Source: Argentina anserina (lineage: Eukaryota; Streptophyta; Magnoliopsida; Rosales; Rosaceae). From it: a DNA stretch of 64,000 nt. Positions 35,801 through 51,464 of this stretch are shown here, piece after piece. Where the stretch lies: contig NC_065874.1 of NCBI RefSeq assembly GCF_933775445.1, forward strand, positions 1,056,501-1,120,500. Reading direction: 5' to 3'. The stretch's first letter is position 1; each line of letters opens with the position of its first letter. The position numbers and the translations under genes were made by a program. Below the pieces are notes generated by a model. It did no database searches. It saw only the letters and a program-made list of their open reading frames with translations, and was not told the DNA's origin.

Positions 35801-38800
35801 AAGAGAGTTCAGGAAGCCATGTTAGTATGTCAACAATGAAGCCATGTTATTTGCATATACAGTAACTATCTATCTCAAACCTGATAATTCCGGAATAAGA
35901 ACGGCTGAGCTGGCGTCATGTTCACCAAAGTTGACACTACAAAAACTTTGGGAATGTTTTTCACTGCTGACTCTATCATCAAATCTCCGTCCTCATCAGC
36001 ACACATTTCCTTCAACAATCTCTCAAACTGATCTGCACTATGCTGCAAAGATAATGTGTGAGGGCTACCCTTTCAAAATTAAAGCATATATATGGCCACA
36101 CAAATTAGAAAACTAATGACTACTTTATTGATTAGACATCTTTAAACTACTACTTCCACTACTTGAAGAACATACGACACACAGAAGAGTGTGACAATCA
36201 AGATAGCAAACAAAACTATGGTGAAAGCAAAATCAAGTATATGTTGGAAAATATGATTGTCCAAGACATCCACAACTTCCACAGAACAAGAGTAGCAATA
36301 ATAAAAAATAATAAATAGAGTAAGGCACATGCATGTAGCTACAAGCCAATCAAACACATAAACTTACTTTAGATCCATGTACAACAACTCTAAAGCTCTG
36401 CGATGAACTTTTATAAAGCTGATCCAACTTCTCTCTCCAACTTGCAGCTTCATTTTCCTTTGGAGCAGGTTCAGAAAAGACAAGTTTTCCTGCAAAATAT
36501 ATATACGTCAGAGCTGATAAATTCAATTGATCCATGAGAAAAGCTATGTGTTAGTACAGTGTTCTCACCAAGGTTTTTGTATATTTCTTCACACTGATCT
36601 AATGACATTAGCTGAATGCCAAGAGCAACAGCAAGCATGCCACCCGTTGATGTGCCACATATGAGATCAAACAACTCATGTATGGGTTTTCCAGTTCCCT
36701 TCTCAATTGCTTTAAGAATTTGCACAGTTGCCAGACCCTTCATACCACCACCATCCATAGAGAGTATGCGCAATCCTTGCTTCGGCACCTGTCTCCCCCT
36801 GATGGCACGTCGTAGATTTCCATTTTCCCCTACAAAAGACATAATGTAATCAATACTTATCATAATCTGAAAAAAAAAAACAAACAAATCTAAAACAAAG
36901 CAATCCAAGGAGACGAACCAAGAATTGCCAATGCACGAGCTGCAGCTTTGTTAACACGCGGTTCAGGTGCAACCGTCAATCGCATGAGTAGTTCACACAA
37001 ACTTTCAGAAGTAACCAGAAGACGACGATTCTCCAAACAGAACGCCAGATTTCCAACTGCTAACAGAGCTAACCGTTGCACCTAATGAATGATAAATCTC
37101 TATAATCAACAAAAAACAATGAAAACAATGTACAAGATCCACAGCCTAAAAAAAGTAGAGAACTTGCCTCTGGGATTCTGTGAGCACATAGGTGTTTTAA
37201 TGACTTTAACACATCCTTAGTCAGCATTTTCTGAGCTACGGCATCAGATGCAAAAGCCAGTTTCACCACAACTTGTAATACAGAAATCACTTCCTCTTGG
37301 AGAACAGATCTCAATACCGTCTCAATGGGTTGCATAACGTCAGCTTTAATCAACTGCATTGCAACTGAAACATCTGCGGCAAGGGATGAAAGAGCAGAAC
37401 ATGCTTGTTGAACCTGCCAGAAGTTGGAACTCTTAAGGCATATGCAGGAAAAGAGTATGTAAGCAAGTAACTCCACTTCTGCAAAAAGGAACTCACATAC
37501 CACATGACGGTTGTCACTACTAATCATACTAATAAGCTGTCGCACTGCATTTTCATCTTTGCCAACAACGGCACGGTTTCCTTCGTCTTGCATTATCTTT
37601 GCTAATGCAGATGCTAGTAATGGATGATGACAAGAAGAGAAACGAAATATAAGAGCAAAAAAAGCGCTTAGCTTATGCCTAGATGCACCAAAGTACGAAC
37701 TGTTTTCCATCTGCAATTACCAAAAAAAAAATTATTATCAACAATGCATAATCTGAGATGGGAAGATTTAGATCTAAAAGATTTCTATAGATTTTGCATT
37801 AATCATTACCTCTATCTGCACATTCACTGATCTCAAGCTGTCATCTGCAACAATCCTGATATTTGCGAGAGATAAATGATGGAGTTTGTGCAGAGGCAAG
37901 ATTTCAGGAAGAAATTCAAGAGGGTTTCCAAATAGCCTAAGTACCCGAAGCTCAGCCATAGCCCTGTCACAGAACTGGTGTGAACCATTAGAGCTAGAAA
38001 AAAGAAAAACACATTCAAGAACTAGGCAATGGGGAATGGAATACATAAGCTAACCAAAAATGTTGAAGTGATGACGAAATGACCTGAAATCAAGCAGAGG
38101 CCGAACAAGCTTGTTGTGTTCCAAAGAAAGTTCAACTAATCCAACACATTGTCTCAGTTCCACTGCTTCCAAGTCCAACAAAATAAAACTCAATGACTCA
38201 ACCCCCAAAACAAAATACAGGTTTTCATCTAATGAATCACAAAAAAAACACATGAAGTCATTCGAAAATACCAGGTACTGAAACCAGCATGTTGTAGTCA
38301 ACCCTGAGCACCTTTAAGTTTCTCAATTCACCAACTTCAGCAGGCAAAAGTGCCAGTTTATTGTTGTCAAGGTATAGCTTCTCCAGCAGAGGCAGCCTGG
38401 TCAGCTCTACTGGGAATACCTGCAAAAAAAGTTTACAAGCAATCGATATATAAAACCTCGCATCTCATCTCAAAATTCACTCACAAATAGCTCTTCCTCT
38501 AATCTCTTCTAACTCAACATAGTATGCAATACAAAACTGGACAAGACTACAATGTATATACTGATCAGTTTCGAAAACTAAACCAAATCGAGTACTCAAG
38601 AAACGATCGAAAGGTTCATAATTTATTTACATTGCATACAGAAAGGTTCATAATTTATCAACAAACAAAGTAAAGAAAGACTCACCGACAAGCCACAACC
38701 ACAGAGACGGACCACCGTCACGCACTGCCAGTGCACACCGCAAGCCGCCGCGCCTTCGGCGACAGCTGGCATTGAGGAGGAGAAGTTTGACCTCAACAGC

Positions 38801-39234
38801 CTGGTCAAAACTCCGGTACCGTCATTCTGCTGACCCGACCCGCCCGTCTTGGCCATACTAACCGCCCTCAAAGGCTCTCTCCGCCTCACAACTCTGATAT
38901 CCACACTCACATTCGCCTCCTCCGGCCTCAGCTCCACGACCACCGTGTCCTGCGGCATCGGCAGCGCCACCATGAGCTGCGACTGGAGCCGCAGCGCCAC
39001 CTGGTCCTCGTCGTCGGCGGCGGACCAGTCCAGATCGATCCGGAACCCCGGCTCCTGATCCTGCTGCGACACTATCGACGAGCTCGACGACGACGAAGAC
39101 GCGGACGCCGAGGACGGCGTGCCGCCGCCGTCGGAGTTGTTGTTGTTCTCCGGCGGCGGAGGATCCTCGGTGCCGTAGGTGAGGGTGAGATGGAAGATCT
39201 CGGAGGGGCGCTTCCATCCCAAGCCCCAGGACAT
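32805..39234 (-). CDS. PLA1: Phospholipase A I (LRR, ARM-like, patatin)
   Basis: A large plant lipid acyl hydrolase related to animal iPLA2, thought to release fatty acids from membrane galactolipids and phospholipids. Eighteen exons: 39234-38686, 38419-38272, 38162-38084, 37963-37810, 37710-37501, 37413-37168, 37081-36919, 36829-36569, 36489-36368, 36042-35881, 35795-35603, 35506-35370, 34887-34749, 34605-34408, 34317-33849, 33756-33540, 33455-33366 and 33245-32805; 1325 residues. Domain order: unique N-terminus (MSWGLGWKRPSEIFHL), leucine-rich repeats (about 180-320), armadillo-like helices (about 330-510), then patatin. Patatin motifs are intact: DGGGMKG (542-548), GTSTGG with nucleophile Ser577, and the DG dyad at Asp769. 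The C-terminal third is extra, with an acidic stretch EEEEAEDELEDG near 1220. Intron 6 (37082-37167) uses a GC donor. Confidence 0.95.
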
Positions 39235-40573
39235 TGCGATCGGGCCGGCGATCAGACTCCGAGTTCGGTCTGATCGGAGGGGTGGAAGCTCAGGCCGACT
39301 ATCATTTGGCTCTGAGAAAATGCTCTCGAGTTTCGATCTTGAAGATTGAAAGAGGAATTGCGAGTGTTGAAGATGGAGCTGGTTTGGATTTGGGTGAGAA
39401 ATTAGGGTTTTGGAGAAGAAAGAGAATTGGGATTAATGGCGGGAGAGAAAACAAGAAAGATAGAGAGAGATTGTTACATACACAGACCAACTGAAACATA
39501 ATTATATCTGGGCCTCTTTGAATGACACGACGCCGTTTAGCGGTTCCTTTTTCTTTTTCTTTTTCTTATTATTTAGATTCAACTAATTTCTTTTTCTGAT
39601 GGGATCGTTGGGAATGTGGGATGTGTTTTGCTTTGCTATGTGACTTAGAGTTAAAGTAAAAATCGGAAAGATTGATTATGGTTTTCTTTGATTTAATCTT
39701 TCTAATTATACGATGTTAATTTCATTTTCACATAGCGTATTTGAATTTTTAACCGTTGATATATATTTGTACCGGAGTAAAATTTTGTAATGTGGACTTC
39801 AAACCAAATAAATCTTTTGAGTTGTGAGTGAGGATTAAGTTTGTAAAGTTTCATTTAAGATTAAGATGATATTTTCATTCAAGAGAACAGGATACAGTTT
39901 TCAAAGTCGAATGGATCAATTCAAAATTTCAAAGTAATTGTGTTTCTGCTTCCCTTCAATGTTGGACATTGACAAATCCAAATGAGACCTTTTGGCCTAG
40001 GCTTTTTCATGCATCCAAAACTTGCTTTCTTGAGGGAGACAAGGCTATACCCTAGTAATGGAGATCCCAATCATGCATGGTACAGTAATATCAAAGTCAC
40101 TGTATTTGATGGCATTTGATGGAAAAAGCAACACAAATGCATGGAGAAATATTGCTAATGTGAATAGCCATCAATTCATTTGGATCATCGTTCTCATGAT
40201 TCATAAGGCAACTATGACTAAAACAAAGACAAAAGGAAAACAAAAGATCTTTATTTGAATAAAACACATCTCATAAGTGTTCCATGAAACACATACCTAA
40301 ACTTGAGATAATATAGTTTCTCTCAATTATTCCAATGGCTTTGAGTAAGTAATTCAAGCCCGAATTAACTACAACATATTCATATATATTTATCATCAAA
40401 TAAGGGGTTCATGATCTCTGGAAGCCTTCCGAAGTTGACAACAATGTTGAAAAATATTCTTTCTACGAATGAGTAGTACTCTTCCTCTTGAACTTTGCTT
40501 CATAGTTAATCCACCAAAACCTTGAAGCTAATCACCAACCTTCTAGTTTTTTGTTTTCTTTCTTCTCATGAAA
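39235..40573. other. PLA1 promoter and intergenic
   Basis: The purine-rich leader and promoter of PLA1 lie at 39235-39500. Beyond it is AT-rich DNA with no exon recognised; the frame at about 40058-40258 has no motif. Confidence 0.45.
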
Positions 40574-41125
40574 CTATAGCTTAGCTGATGTAACCCACCT
40601 TGACCACACCTCACGTCTTCTTATCTTGTTGCCTCGCACTTCTACCATACTCGAGTCCAATAGCGACTCAAGAATGAAAGTTACAGACTTACATATCGCC
40701 TTAACCCTATGAAACTCGGCGATGGAAGATATTGAAACCCACCCTTTGTCATCCATCAACGATATCAGGTATCGATCAGGCTTATTCAGATTTTCATCAC
40801 TAAAATAGTACTCTATTTGCCTCACAATGCTACCTTTCAACGACGCTGCTGCATTCCCTGAATAAGATCCCAAATTTGGCATAACATTCGGAGCATGAAA
40901 AGGAATTTGAGGTTGAAGAGAAGGCCAAGTTCCAAAGGGGTTATAAACAGGGGTACCATAGTATGGAGGTTGAGGCATTGAACCAATGTATCCATTAAGA
41001 CATGGCTGGTAGTTGTAACCAGAAAGAGGAAGAACCTGAGGTTGGTGATGGAGCATAGGAAGAAAAGGAGGTGCATATGAGTTTGCACCACGTTTGTTAC
41101 CGACTGGCTGGTGCATCATCATCAT
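40574..41125 (-). CDS. Short La-motif (LARP1-like) protein, intronless
   Basis: LARP1-type proteins bind mRNA and affect translation and stability. This single-exon frame encodes 183 residues. Residues 1-95 are Pro/Gln/Tyr-rich and low in complexity (PPFLPMLHHQPQ, MPQPPYYGTP). Residues 95-175 form a La motif (SIVRQIEYYFSDENLNKPDR, then LISLMDDKGWVSISSIAEF, then RREVWSRWV). The usual long N-terminal part of plant LARP1 proteins and any RRM or DM15 repeat are absent. The first ATG gives a run of four Met; another start within the run is possible. Being short and intronless, it may be a retrogene or partial duplicate, but the frame is intact. Confidence 0.8.
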   Translation of the reverse strand: MMMMHQPVGNKRGANSYAPPFLPMLHHQPQVLPLSGYNYQPCLNGYIGSMPQPPYYGTPVYNPFGTWPSLQPQIPFHAPNVMPNLGSYSGNAAASLKGSIVRQIEYYFSDENLNKPDRYLISLMDDKGWVSISSIAEFHRVKAICKSVTFILESLLDSSMVEVRGNKIRRREVWSRWVTSAKL

Positions 41126-42035
41126 GGAAGAGGCTGATGAGGCTAACTCGGAAGAAGATCAAATTCAAGAAGGCAAAAAGGAGTCTTTGAGGTTGATTGT
41201 GTCATAGTTTGATCCGACTATGCCTTTTATATAGTTTTAAAGTGAGACAGTCTGGTCCTCCCTTCTTTAGGAAGTCCTTTTCCTTGTGAAGCAAGGTTTG
41301 TGAGATACTGATCGAAGAAGGTTTGATTTTAGGTAGGTTGAATTAGAATTAGAATTGTCGCTTTCCTACTTACACATGGATTTTGATTCTAGTTCACAGA
41401 GCATTACCAAAAAGATCCAAGTTTTAGATACCACTTATTGACAAACGCAGTAAAGTAGTTTTATTCTTGCACCAAAAATAAAAATATAAAAGAAAGAACT
41501 TCCTGGGGAAGGACATAGAGACAAGCCCTTAAACGTGAATAGAAAGCACACCACTATCATCATGACGCTCTTCCGGTGGGGATCACCTATCTTCGCAGGC
41601 GGGTTGATCTCGTTGACTAAAGTCCCCATGGTTACGATTAATGACTTCATTTTTTGTCAACTTGGTACTAAACAAAAAAGGAATCAGAAGGGCGAAGCAT
41701 TATTATTCCCAGGTACTCTTGTCATATTGTGATTAATAAACCGAAATTAGAATGCAAGTGAGCCGCATTAAAATCAACTTATTATACTCTATTCAACCCG
41801 GAGTAAGATATCCAGAGTTATTATTAAGAGTGTGAAATTAAAAAGAAAAATATTGTCAAATTCAATCAAGTTGGTGCAATATTACTTGAAGAAAAGAGTA
41901 TCGTTCTATAGATGTCGATGACAGTTGATAATAAGACTTACGAAATGAAATGTCTTGCTCTATCTGGTGCTCTAAGAATCATCTACGAGTATATTATCAG
42001 CATTCCTGCATTTGCCCCTAAACTCGAAAGGTAAA
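41126..42035. other. Intergenic, no gene seen
   Basis: Promoter side of the La-motif gene and 3' UTR of the deaminase gene. The open frames near 41435-41732 have no motif that I recognise. Confidence 0.4.
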
Positions 42036-44484
42036 TTATAGGTCGAGCTTCTGTTCAGCAGAGCTGAAAATCTCCTTTAGTTCCCTCTTCACTCCGTCAT
42101 CAGCAAAAATATATTCAACCGCATTTTTTGTTAGCTTAAATATATCTCTCCTTCCAAGACCTAAGAATTCAAGAAAAGAAATGGGCAGCAGTTGTGAGCT
42201 TCTGTTTTTACATTTTATGCAGTAGTAACATCAGACATACCAAATGCAGAAGCAGCAAGGTTGTACTCATTGGAAAGGCTGGTAGAAAAGACCCCAGAAT
42301 CATCGGTGCACAGGACTAGAGGATGCTTTTTACTGTACAGATCAGCTGCATCATCATTTAAATTTTTTACCGTTGACGTCAAAAAAGACGGAAGTGGATT
42401 GGAGAGATACTTTAGATGGTTATTTAGAGAGAGGTAATAACAGAAGCAGAACATCTAACCAAAATGATGAACATCGATTGATGGAATTGTATTGGTCCTG
42501 ATGTTGGATGTCAAACATATCTCAACCTAAAGAAAGAAAACAAAAGTGCTAATAAGGTATAATATACAATCTGCTAAGCAAATAAACCTATTAAGACTAT
42601 ATAACTACATCAGCAAACATTACATGAACAATTAACTAAAAGGTGCTTGTCCACAGTTTATTCTGAACTATTTTAGCAGGAGATGGAACTAAAAGTAGGT
42701 TTAGACAAAAGTGATGATCTCCATTTTGTTAATTAAACATAAAAAATGATGTTTTAAGATCGATCTAGAAAAACTTTTCCCTGGAATCTATCCTATGGGG
42801 TCAGGGGAATCATAACTAAATATCTGTTGCAGTGAAGGTTATAATCAACATAATGACCGGTGTCACAAGTTCATTACCGGAATATTTGAAGATTTTAACT
42901 TTTCCCATTCTGCTTCCTCAAAGCAACAGGCATGACCAATCCTCTGTGGTAGAAAATCTAGCATTGATCGTATCTCCTTTGGATTAGGCACCTACAAGTT
43001 CTTGAAGAAAGAAAGCAGTCAGCGTAACTATTATGCTATGAGCAGCAAGCATATGAAGAACAACCTCACCTCTCCGCAATGAAGGGTTACATAAAGACCC
43101 TGCTCTCTAGCAAATTTTAATGCTGGCAAATATGTAGTCCTGCCACAGGTAACATATTTATAAGCTTATATTACAGATGTCATAAAGGGTTTTATGCAAC
43201 AAACTTTGGTTAGTATGATGAAGTACCATTCTCCCATAATTGGATTGCCAGAAAGATCAATACCAACTACCCCTAAATCTCTCATTTCCAGTGCAAGATT
43301 GACCTACAGTAAATGAGTTGATTTAAATTCACTGTTCGCTGGAATAAAAAAAAACATGCAGCTTATAATGTTATGGCATTACAGTTTCCATTGCAGCTTC
43401 TGTGGTTCCCCGACGATCAATGCTCAAAAGAAGTCTCACATAAATCTTTTTCCTTGTACTTCCATTACATGTATCATTTCTATGTGGAAAATTCTCTGAA
43501 TCATGAGGCCTGAAATCAACATCAACTGTACTCACAGCTTTTATACCCTCCAGAACTGCTTCCAAGTACGAGTGTTTGGTCATCCCTATGGACTCATTTT
43601 TCTGTATAAAATGAGATCCGTCATTTTCTTCTCAACTAATTATATAAGCCTAATCTCAGAAGGATAATTCATCCTACACCTGGCTCAGTTTTCAAAAAAT
43701 CACCTTCGGAGTTGTTCGTAGCTCCAAATACACAACACTCTCAGCAGCGAAATCTTCAATAACCTGAATCGACAGAAAACTAAATATCAGATACCTACAT
43801 TAAAGAATTGAAACCCAAGATTGGATAGATTGGAAAGTTCTCATACTTCTTTGGTGATTCTTGTGATAATTTTGTGGTCAGTAGTAACAATGTGGATAAG
43901 GTCAAACAACCTGAACACTTCGGTTAAAGACCGGTCATCTAATTTCAACAATACACAATATTCCAAAGTCAACATTCATAAAACTATTTCAATTACATTG
44001 TCAACAACCATATCTCACATATCTAATTAGCTGATCATTTCCAATTTTGCATTAATACGTCTATTTTCTAACCCCCTAAACATCACAAGTATGAAAGAAT
44101 GAAACTTCAACGCTAGAAAGACAGATTTCTCAAGTTCTATAACCAAAATTGCTTGTTGCAAGTTGCAAGTTGCAACCAAATAGAAGCATAAGCAATATAT
44201 AGAAAACAAAAGACGATACCTTTCTGTATAACATGCTCAATATCAGCGAAAATTATGACACCCTTCTCACCCAAACCTCTAGCAAGTTCTCTGCACCAAA
44301 ACAAAACAACAAAAAACAAAACTGAACTTCCTCAACACAAAAGCAAAGCTTAAAAGCAAAAGACAAACCTTAACCCACTACAAGTTAAAGTGAGAAATAA
44401 TACTTACAGCAATGTAGAGTCTCTGATAGATCCATTGAGATGAGCATGAAGCTCTACCTTTGGCATTGACACCCACTTTTCCAT
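42036..44484 (-). CDS. MAPDA: N6-methyl-AMP deaminase (ADA-like)
   Basis: It deaminates N6-methyl-AMP from RNA breakdown to IMP, keeping methylated bases out of the nucleotide pool. Exons: 44484-44408, 44290-44220, 43938-43847, 43763-43704, 43601-43383, 43303-43227, 43139-43070, 42991-42878, 42526-42460, 42345-42241 and 42160-42036; 358 residues, the usual length. The active-site set of the adenosine deaminase family is complete: KVELHAHLNGS with His13 and His15, LHCGE with His219 and Glu222, IGHACCF with His242, and CTDDSGVF with Asp297/298. The HAHLNGS form, rather than the HLHLDG of true adenosine deaminases, fits the MAPDA/ADAL branch. It has no targeting peptide, so is probably cytosolic. 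It shares a 225-bp gap with the divergent pseudouridine synthase gene. Confidence 0.94.
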
Positions 44485-44709
44485 GACTCACTTCCCAAAC
44501 ACTCCAAATCTCTCTCTTCTTGTCCTTATCTTTGCTTCAACTGACAAGAAAGAAGGGCAAATTGAGTCAAAATTTTTAAGTAATAATTGGACATATTTTG
44601 GGCCGAGCCCACATTGCCCATAACCCGACTCGGTTTTGTGACATCAAAAATCTCAGATAAACCTCTCTCTCTCACCTCTAAAACCAAAGCAGTGTTCTTT
44701 TTGGTTCAG
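44485..44709. promoter_or_regulatory. Candidate bidirectional promoter MAPDA / pseudouridine synthase
   Basis: Only 225 bp separate the two start codons, which point away from each other. Both 5' UTRs and both core promoters must fit here or overlap. Shared control is an inference from spacing only. Confidence 0.6.
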
Positions 44710-47700
44710 ATGGGTTCAATGAGTCTAGCTTCACTTCTGGGAAGTCATTGCCGGAGTTTCACTGCGCCGGTGACCGTTGTGCGCGCGTTGGCGCTGACCC
44801 ATGTTGCTGTGAGTGAACAGTTAAGGAGCTACCAGCAGGTGAAGGTGGCTTGGTTCTCTAAGAGGTCAAAGAGGAAGAAGAGAAGGGTTGCTTGTGAGTC
44901 TTTGAAGGAAGAGGTTACTTACCCAACTGCTGCTTCTTCTGTTTATGGGTAAGGTAGAAGAGTTTCCAATGTTTATTGGTTGTTTGTGTTTTTGGGTGTG
45001 TGAGTTTTGGAGTTAATTTGTTGTGTAATGCAGATATGGGGATGGAAGTTTTAATTTTTGTCGTTTTAGATTGCAAAGTTTTTGTTTTTACTGATGGGAA
45101 TTGTGAAACTGTCATATTACATTTACATTGATTGAAAGATAGTTATTTGAATGGAATTTCAGATTGACATAGGCATCTTTTACATCACATAGCTATTTTG
45201 ACATTGTTTGAAAGATAGTTATTTGGATGCAGGTTCAGATTGATGTCCCATTTTGTTACCAACATTTATATAGCTGCTGAGTTTTAATCACAAAACTATT
45301 TTTAGAATTGTATATTTGGCATTTGGCACTTGTTTCTATCCATTGTGGTGATCAGGAATTGAAACTATAGTAGTATAGTATATGCTAACATTTGAATGCT
45401 TACTCCTTTGTGTTTCTGACTTTGATACCTTACCTTCTTTTAGCTATCCATATACTCGTTTGCTTCCCTGTCCCTCGCAAAATGGACTGCCAAGAGTAGA
45501 ACACTTGGTTGTTTCAGAAGGAGGCCCTGTTCTAGAATATATATGCAAAAATCTGGATCTTCCTGCTCAGTGAGTGCTGCTCCTTTTGTTCTATTTATTA
45601 TTCTCTTTACTAAATGGATTATTTTTTCTGCTGTAAACAAGTTAGTGTAATATCTGCAAAAATAATTTCATTGCTCGAAGGTTTGTTGCAGATCTCATCC
45701 ATTTTGGAGCTGTGTATTACGCTCTTGTATGTCCAAAGCCACCTCCAAGTGCGACCCCCGAACAAATGAGGGTATATAAAGAAGTTACAGCACCCTCAAT
45801 ACTGAAAAAGAGAGAATCTATCAAAGGAAAAACTGTAAGAGAAGCACAGAAGACTTTCAGGATCACACATGCAGACCAATTTGTTGAAGATGGAACTTAC
45901 TTACGTGTGCATGTACACCCGAAACGTTTTCCTAGGTATAACTAAACATTTAGCAGGTCTTTATCGTCAAGTTTACTGGTGTTATTGCTGTTCACATCAT
46001 ATTTTGTTCAGGTGCTATGAAATTGACTGGAAATCAAGAGTTATAGCTGTAACCGAAGACTTTGTGGTGTTGGACAAACCTGCTGGTACAACAGTATGTA
46101 TCATAATACAACCTTCATTGTAGTTTTTTGTTCATCCAGTGCCTCTTATCTAGCATTGGAAAGTTTTTCCTATGATTTAGCTTTGACTCTAGAAAATTTG
46201 GTCAGGTTGGAGGAACCACTGACAACATCGAAGAAAGTTGTGCGACCTTTACCTCCCGTGCCTTGGGACTAACAACCCCTCTGATGACTACACATCAGAT
46301 TGACAATTGTACAGAGGGATGGTAATGTCTGTCACATAAATTACTGTTTTTATGTTGATGTGACATAGAGGTTGTTTCTAGTAATTACCCACTTGCAGAT
46401 TTGTCTTAGCTAGAACCAGTTTTTATGTTAATCTTAGAGGTTGATTCTAGTAATTACCCACTTGCAGTGTTATCTTAGCTAGAACCAAGGAGTATTGCTC
46501 AGTTTTTCATGGAAAAATCCGAGTAAGTTTTGCTCTTTAATGCATTGGTTTATATTAGATTTAACTAGCTTTATTTTACTGGGAGGATAGACTCCAATAA
46601 CTGATAAACTGTGGGGTTCCTTATTACTGTGGCAACCCAAAAAACTTGTCTTCTTATGCTCTTGAGCTTATTTTCATGTCTTTTACCTAGGAGAAAAAAG
46701 TGAAGAAGCTTTATCTTGCTCTTGCTGCTGCTCCTGTGCCACTAGGAACAATTACTCACTACATGCGTCCTATCAATGTGGCTCCAAGACTCATTTCAGA
46801 AGGTAAGTCTATTCAAGCACTGTCTGGATTAGTTTAATGTGAGGAATTTTTCATTATTTCAGTGTGTCAAGTTCTAATGGGCCAAACATTCTCATCACAT
46901 TGTTTTGCATTTCCTTATCTGCTTTCCTCTTCTAGATCTTAAATACTTGTTGAGGATGTAGTTCAGTAGTTGTGACTTGTAACACTAGAAAGTGTTTTCT
47001 CATCACAGGTGATACAAATAGGCATGACTTATGTTGTTCAAATCATTTTAGCAAACATATTTTTATCTATATAATATTACAAACTAATTGAGGTGCTCGT
47101 TAATTTGTTTAAAATCCAATAAGAATACGAAAGCATTTTCTTATTTACTTGAAGACGACAGCAACAATTACAAAAATTATTTTTTCCAAGCTCTGTTGAT
47201 TAAACTTTTATATTTCATCGGAAATTATGTGTCCTCTTGGCAAACTCAGAAAATTATTATATACAGAATCAATTGAAAGGTGGAGCTTGTGTCAACTTGA
47301 GGTCATTGAATGCAAGGAGATTCCTTGGCCTAATTCTATAATTGAAGAGCAATATGGTGTGGTAGATTGTGGGTGGCCTTCAAAAGATTATGCATATGAA
47401 TGTAAAATCAACCTTTTGACTGGGAAAACTCATCAGGTTTGCACCAATGGTTTATTGAATTACTATCCTTTTGGTCATACACTCTGGACTGTGATCATTG
47501 TCGCTGCTTGGTTATCTGCAATGACTGAGATAAGTATATTATGGTGCAGATTCGAGCACAATTGGCTGCTCGTGGTGCACCTCTAGTGGGTGATTCCATG
47601 TACATGCCAGCTGCAATTGCAGAGATGGCAAATCCTGAGCTGAACCCATTTGGCAAACACAAGAAACAATATACTGGTGAAAATGATAAAGAAAGAGCTG

Positions 47701-47822
47701 CTACTGAGTGGATGGCACGGCACGGAAAAGAACCTAATGTTGCTATTGGTCTTCAAGCTTGTCAGATCTCATGGGATGATGGTGAGTACAGCTTTGAGGC
47801 TAGAGCTCCGTGGTGGAGATAG
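44710..47822 (+). CDS. RNA pseudouridine synthase 6-like, plastid
   Basis: RluA-family enzymes convert uridine to pseudouridine in RNA. Exons 44710-44948, 45444-45569, 45681-45935, 46012-46093, 46206-46321, 46468-46522, 46691-46802, 47267-47436 and 47550-47822 give 475 residues. The catalytic block reads TTHQIDNCTEGCVILARTK, with Asp267 as the expected catalytic residue. An S4-like RNA-binding segment precedes it (VLEYICKNL to LRVHVHPKRFPR). The C-terminal KINLLTGKTHQIRAQLAARG matches the RluA motif that follows the catalytic domain. The Ser/Arg-rich N-terminus with MGSMSLASLLGSHCRS suggests plastid or mitochondrial import. A 70-bp duplication surrounds the acceptor of exon 6. The resemblance is to Arabidopsis PUS6. 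Confidence 0.92.
46346..46487 (+). repeat. ~70-bp tandem duplication over a splice acceptor
   Basis: Copies 46346-46418 and 46419-46487 each contain TAATTACCCACTTGCAG followed by the first bases of exon 6 (CTTAGCTAGAACCA). Only the second copy gives the correct phase with the preceding donor. Confidence 0.85.
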
Positions 47823-48281
47823 CATTTAGTTGTATGGTATGGCATTTTCGTTTGGCTGGAGTCAGTGTGCCCTTTAATGTATCATGTGTACTGGACCATG
47901 GCACAACCTCGTTTTTCAACAGGGATGATAGGAGAGGACAATGCCATAGAAGACGTGGTTACCATGGCTTGTACTGGACTACTGATTAGCCAATGACCCA
48001 ATGTTAATGTACGTAGCTCTCTACTATAGGTAAACAACACAATGTACCTTAGCCTCAATAACAAAGAGCTAGATTATGAAGTCGTCCAAGTGTACAGTAG
48101 GAAATTAAACTTGTCCGAGTAGCTCATTATTAATCCCTTCACGAGCTGCTTTTCCTCCTATTTTCTAGCAGAACAAGTAGTTGATAAATTTCTTTGTTAA
48201 CTGCAAGCTTTTTCATGATCCTCAAAAATACGATACAAGTAACTGGTATAGCTTGGGACGCCTTGTCATTTGCTTTCTTGA
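47823..48281. other. 3' UTRs of convergent genes
   Basis: Between the pseudouridine synthase stop (+) and the beta-glucosidase stop (-). No exon seen. Confidence 0.5.

Positions 48282-51464
<3,183 letters not shown>

Noticed and set aside
38849..39217. Frames on either strand within 38849-39217
   Set aside because: Both are shadows of PLA1 exon 1.
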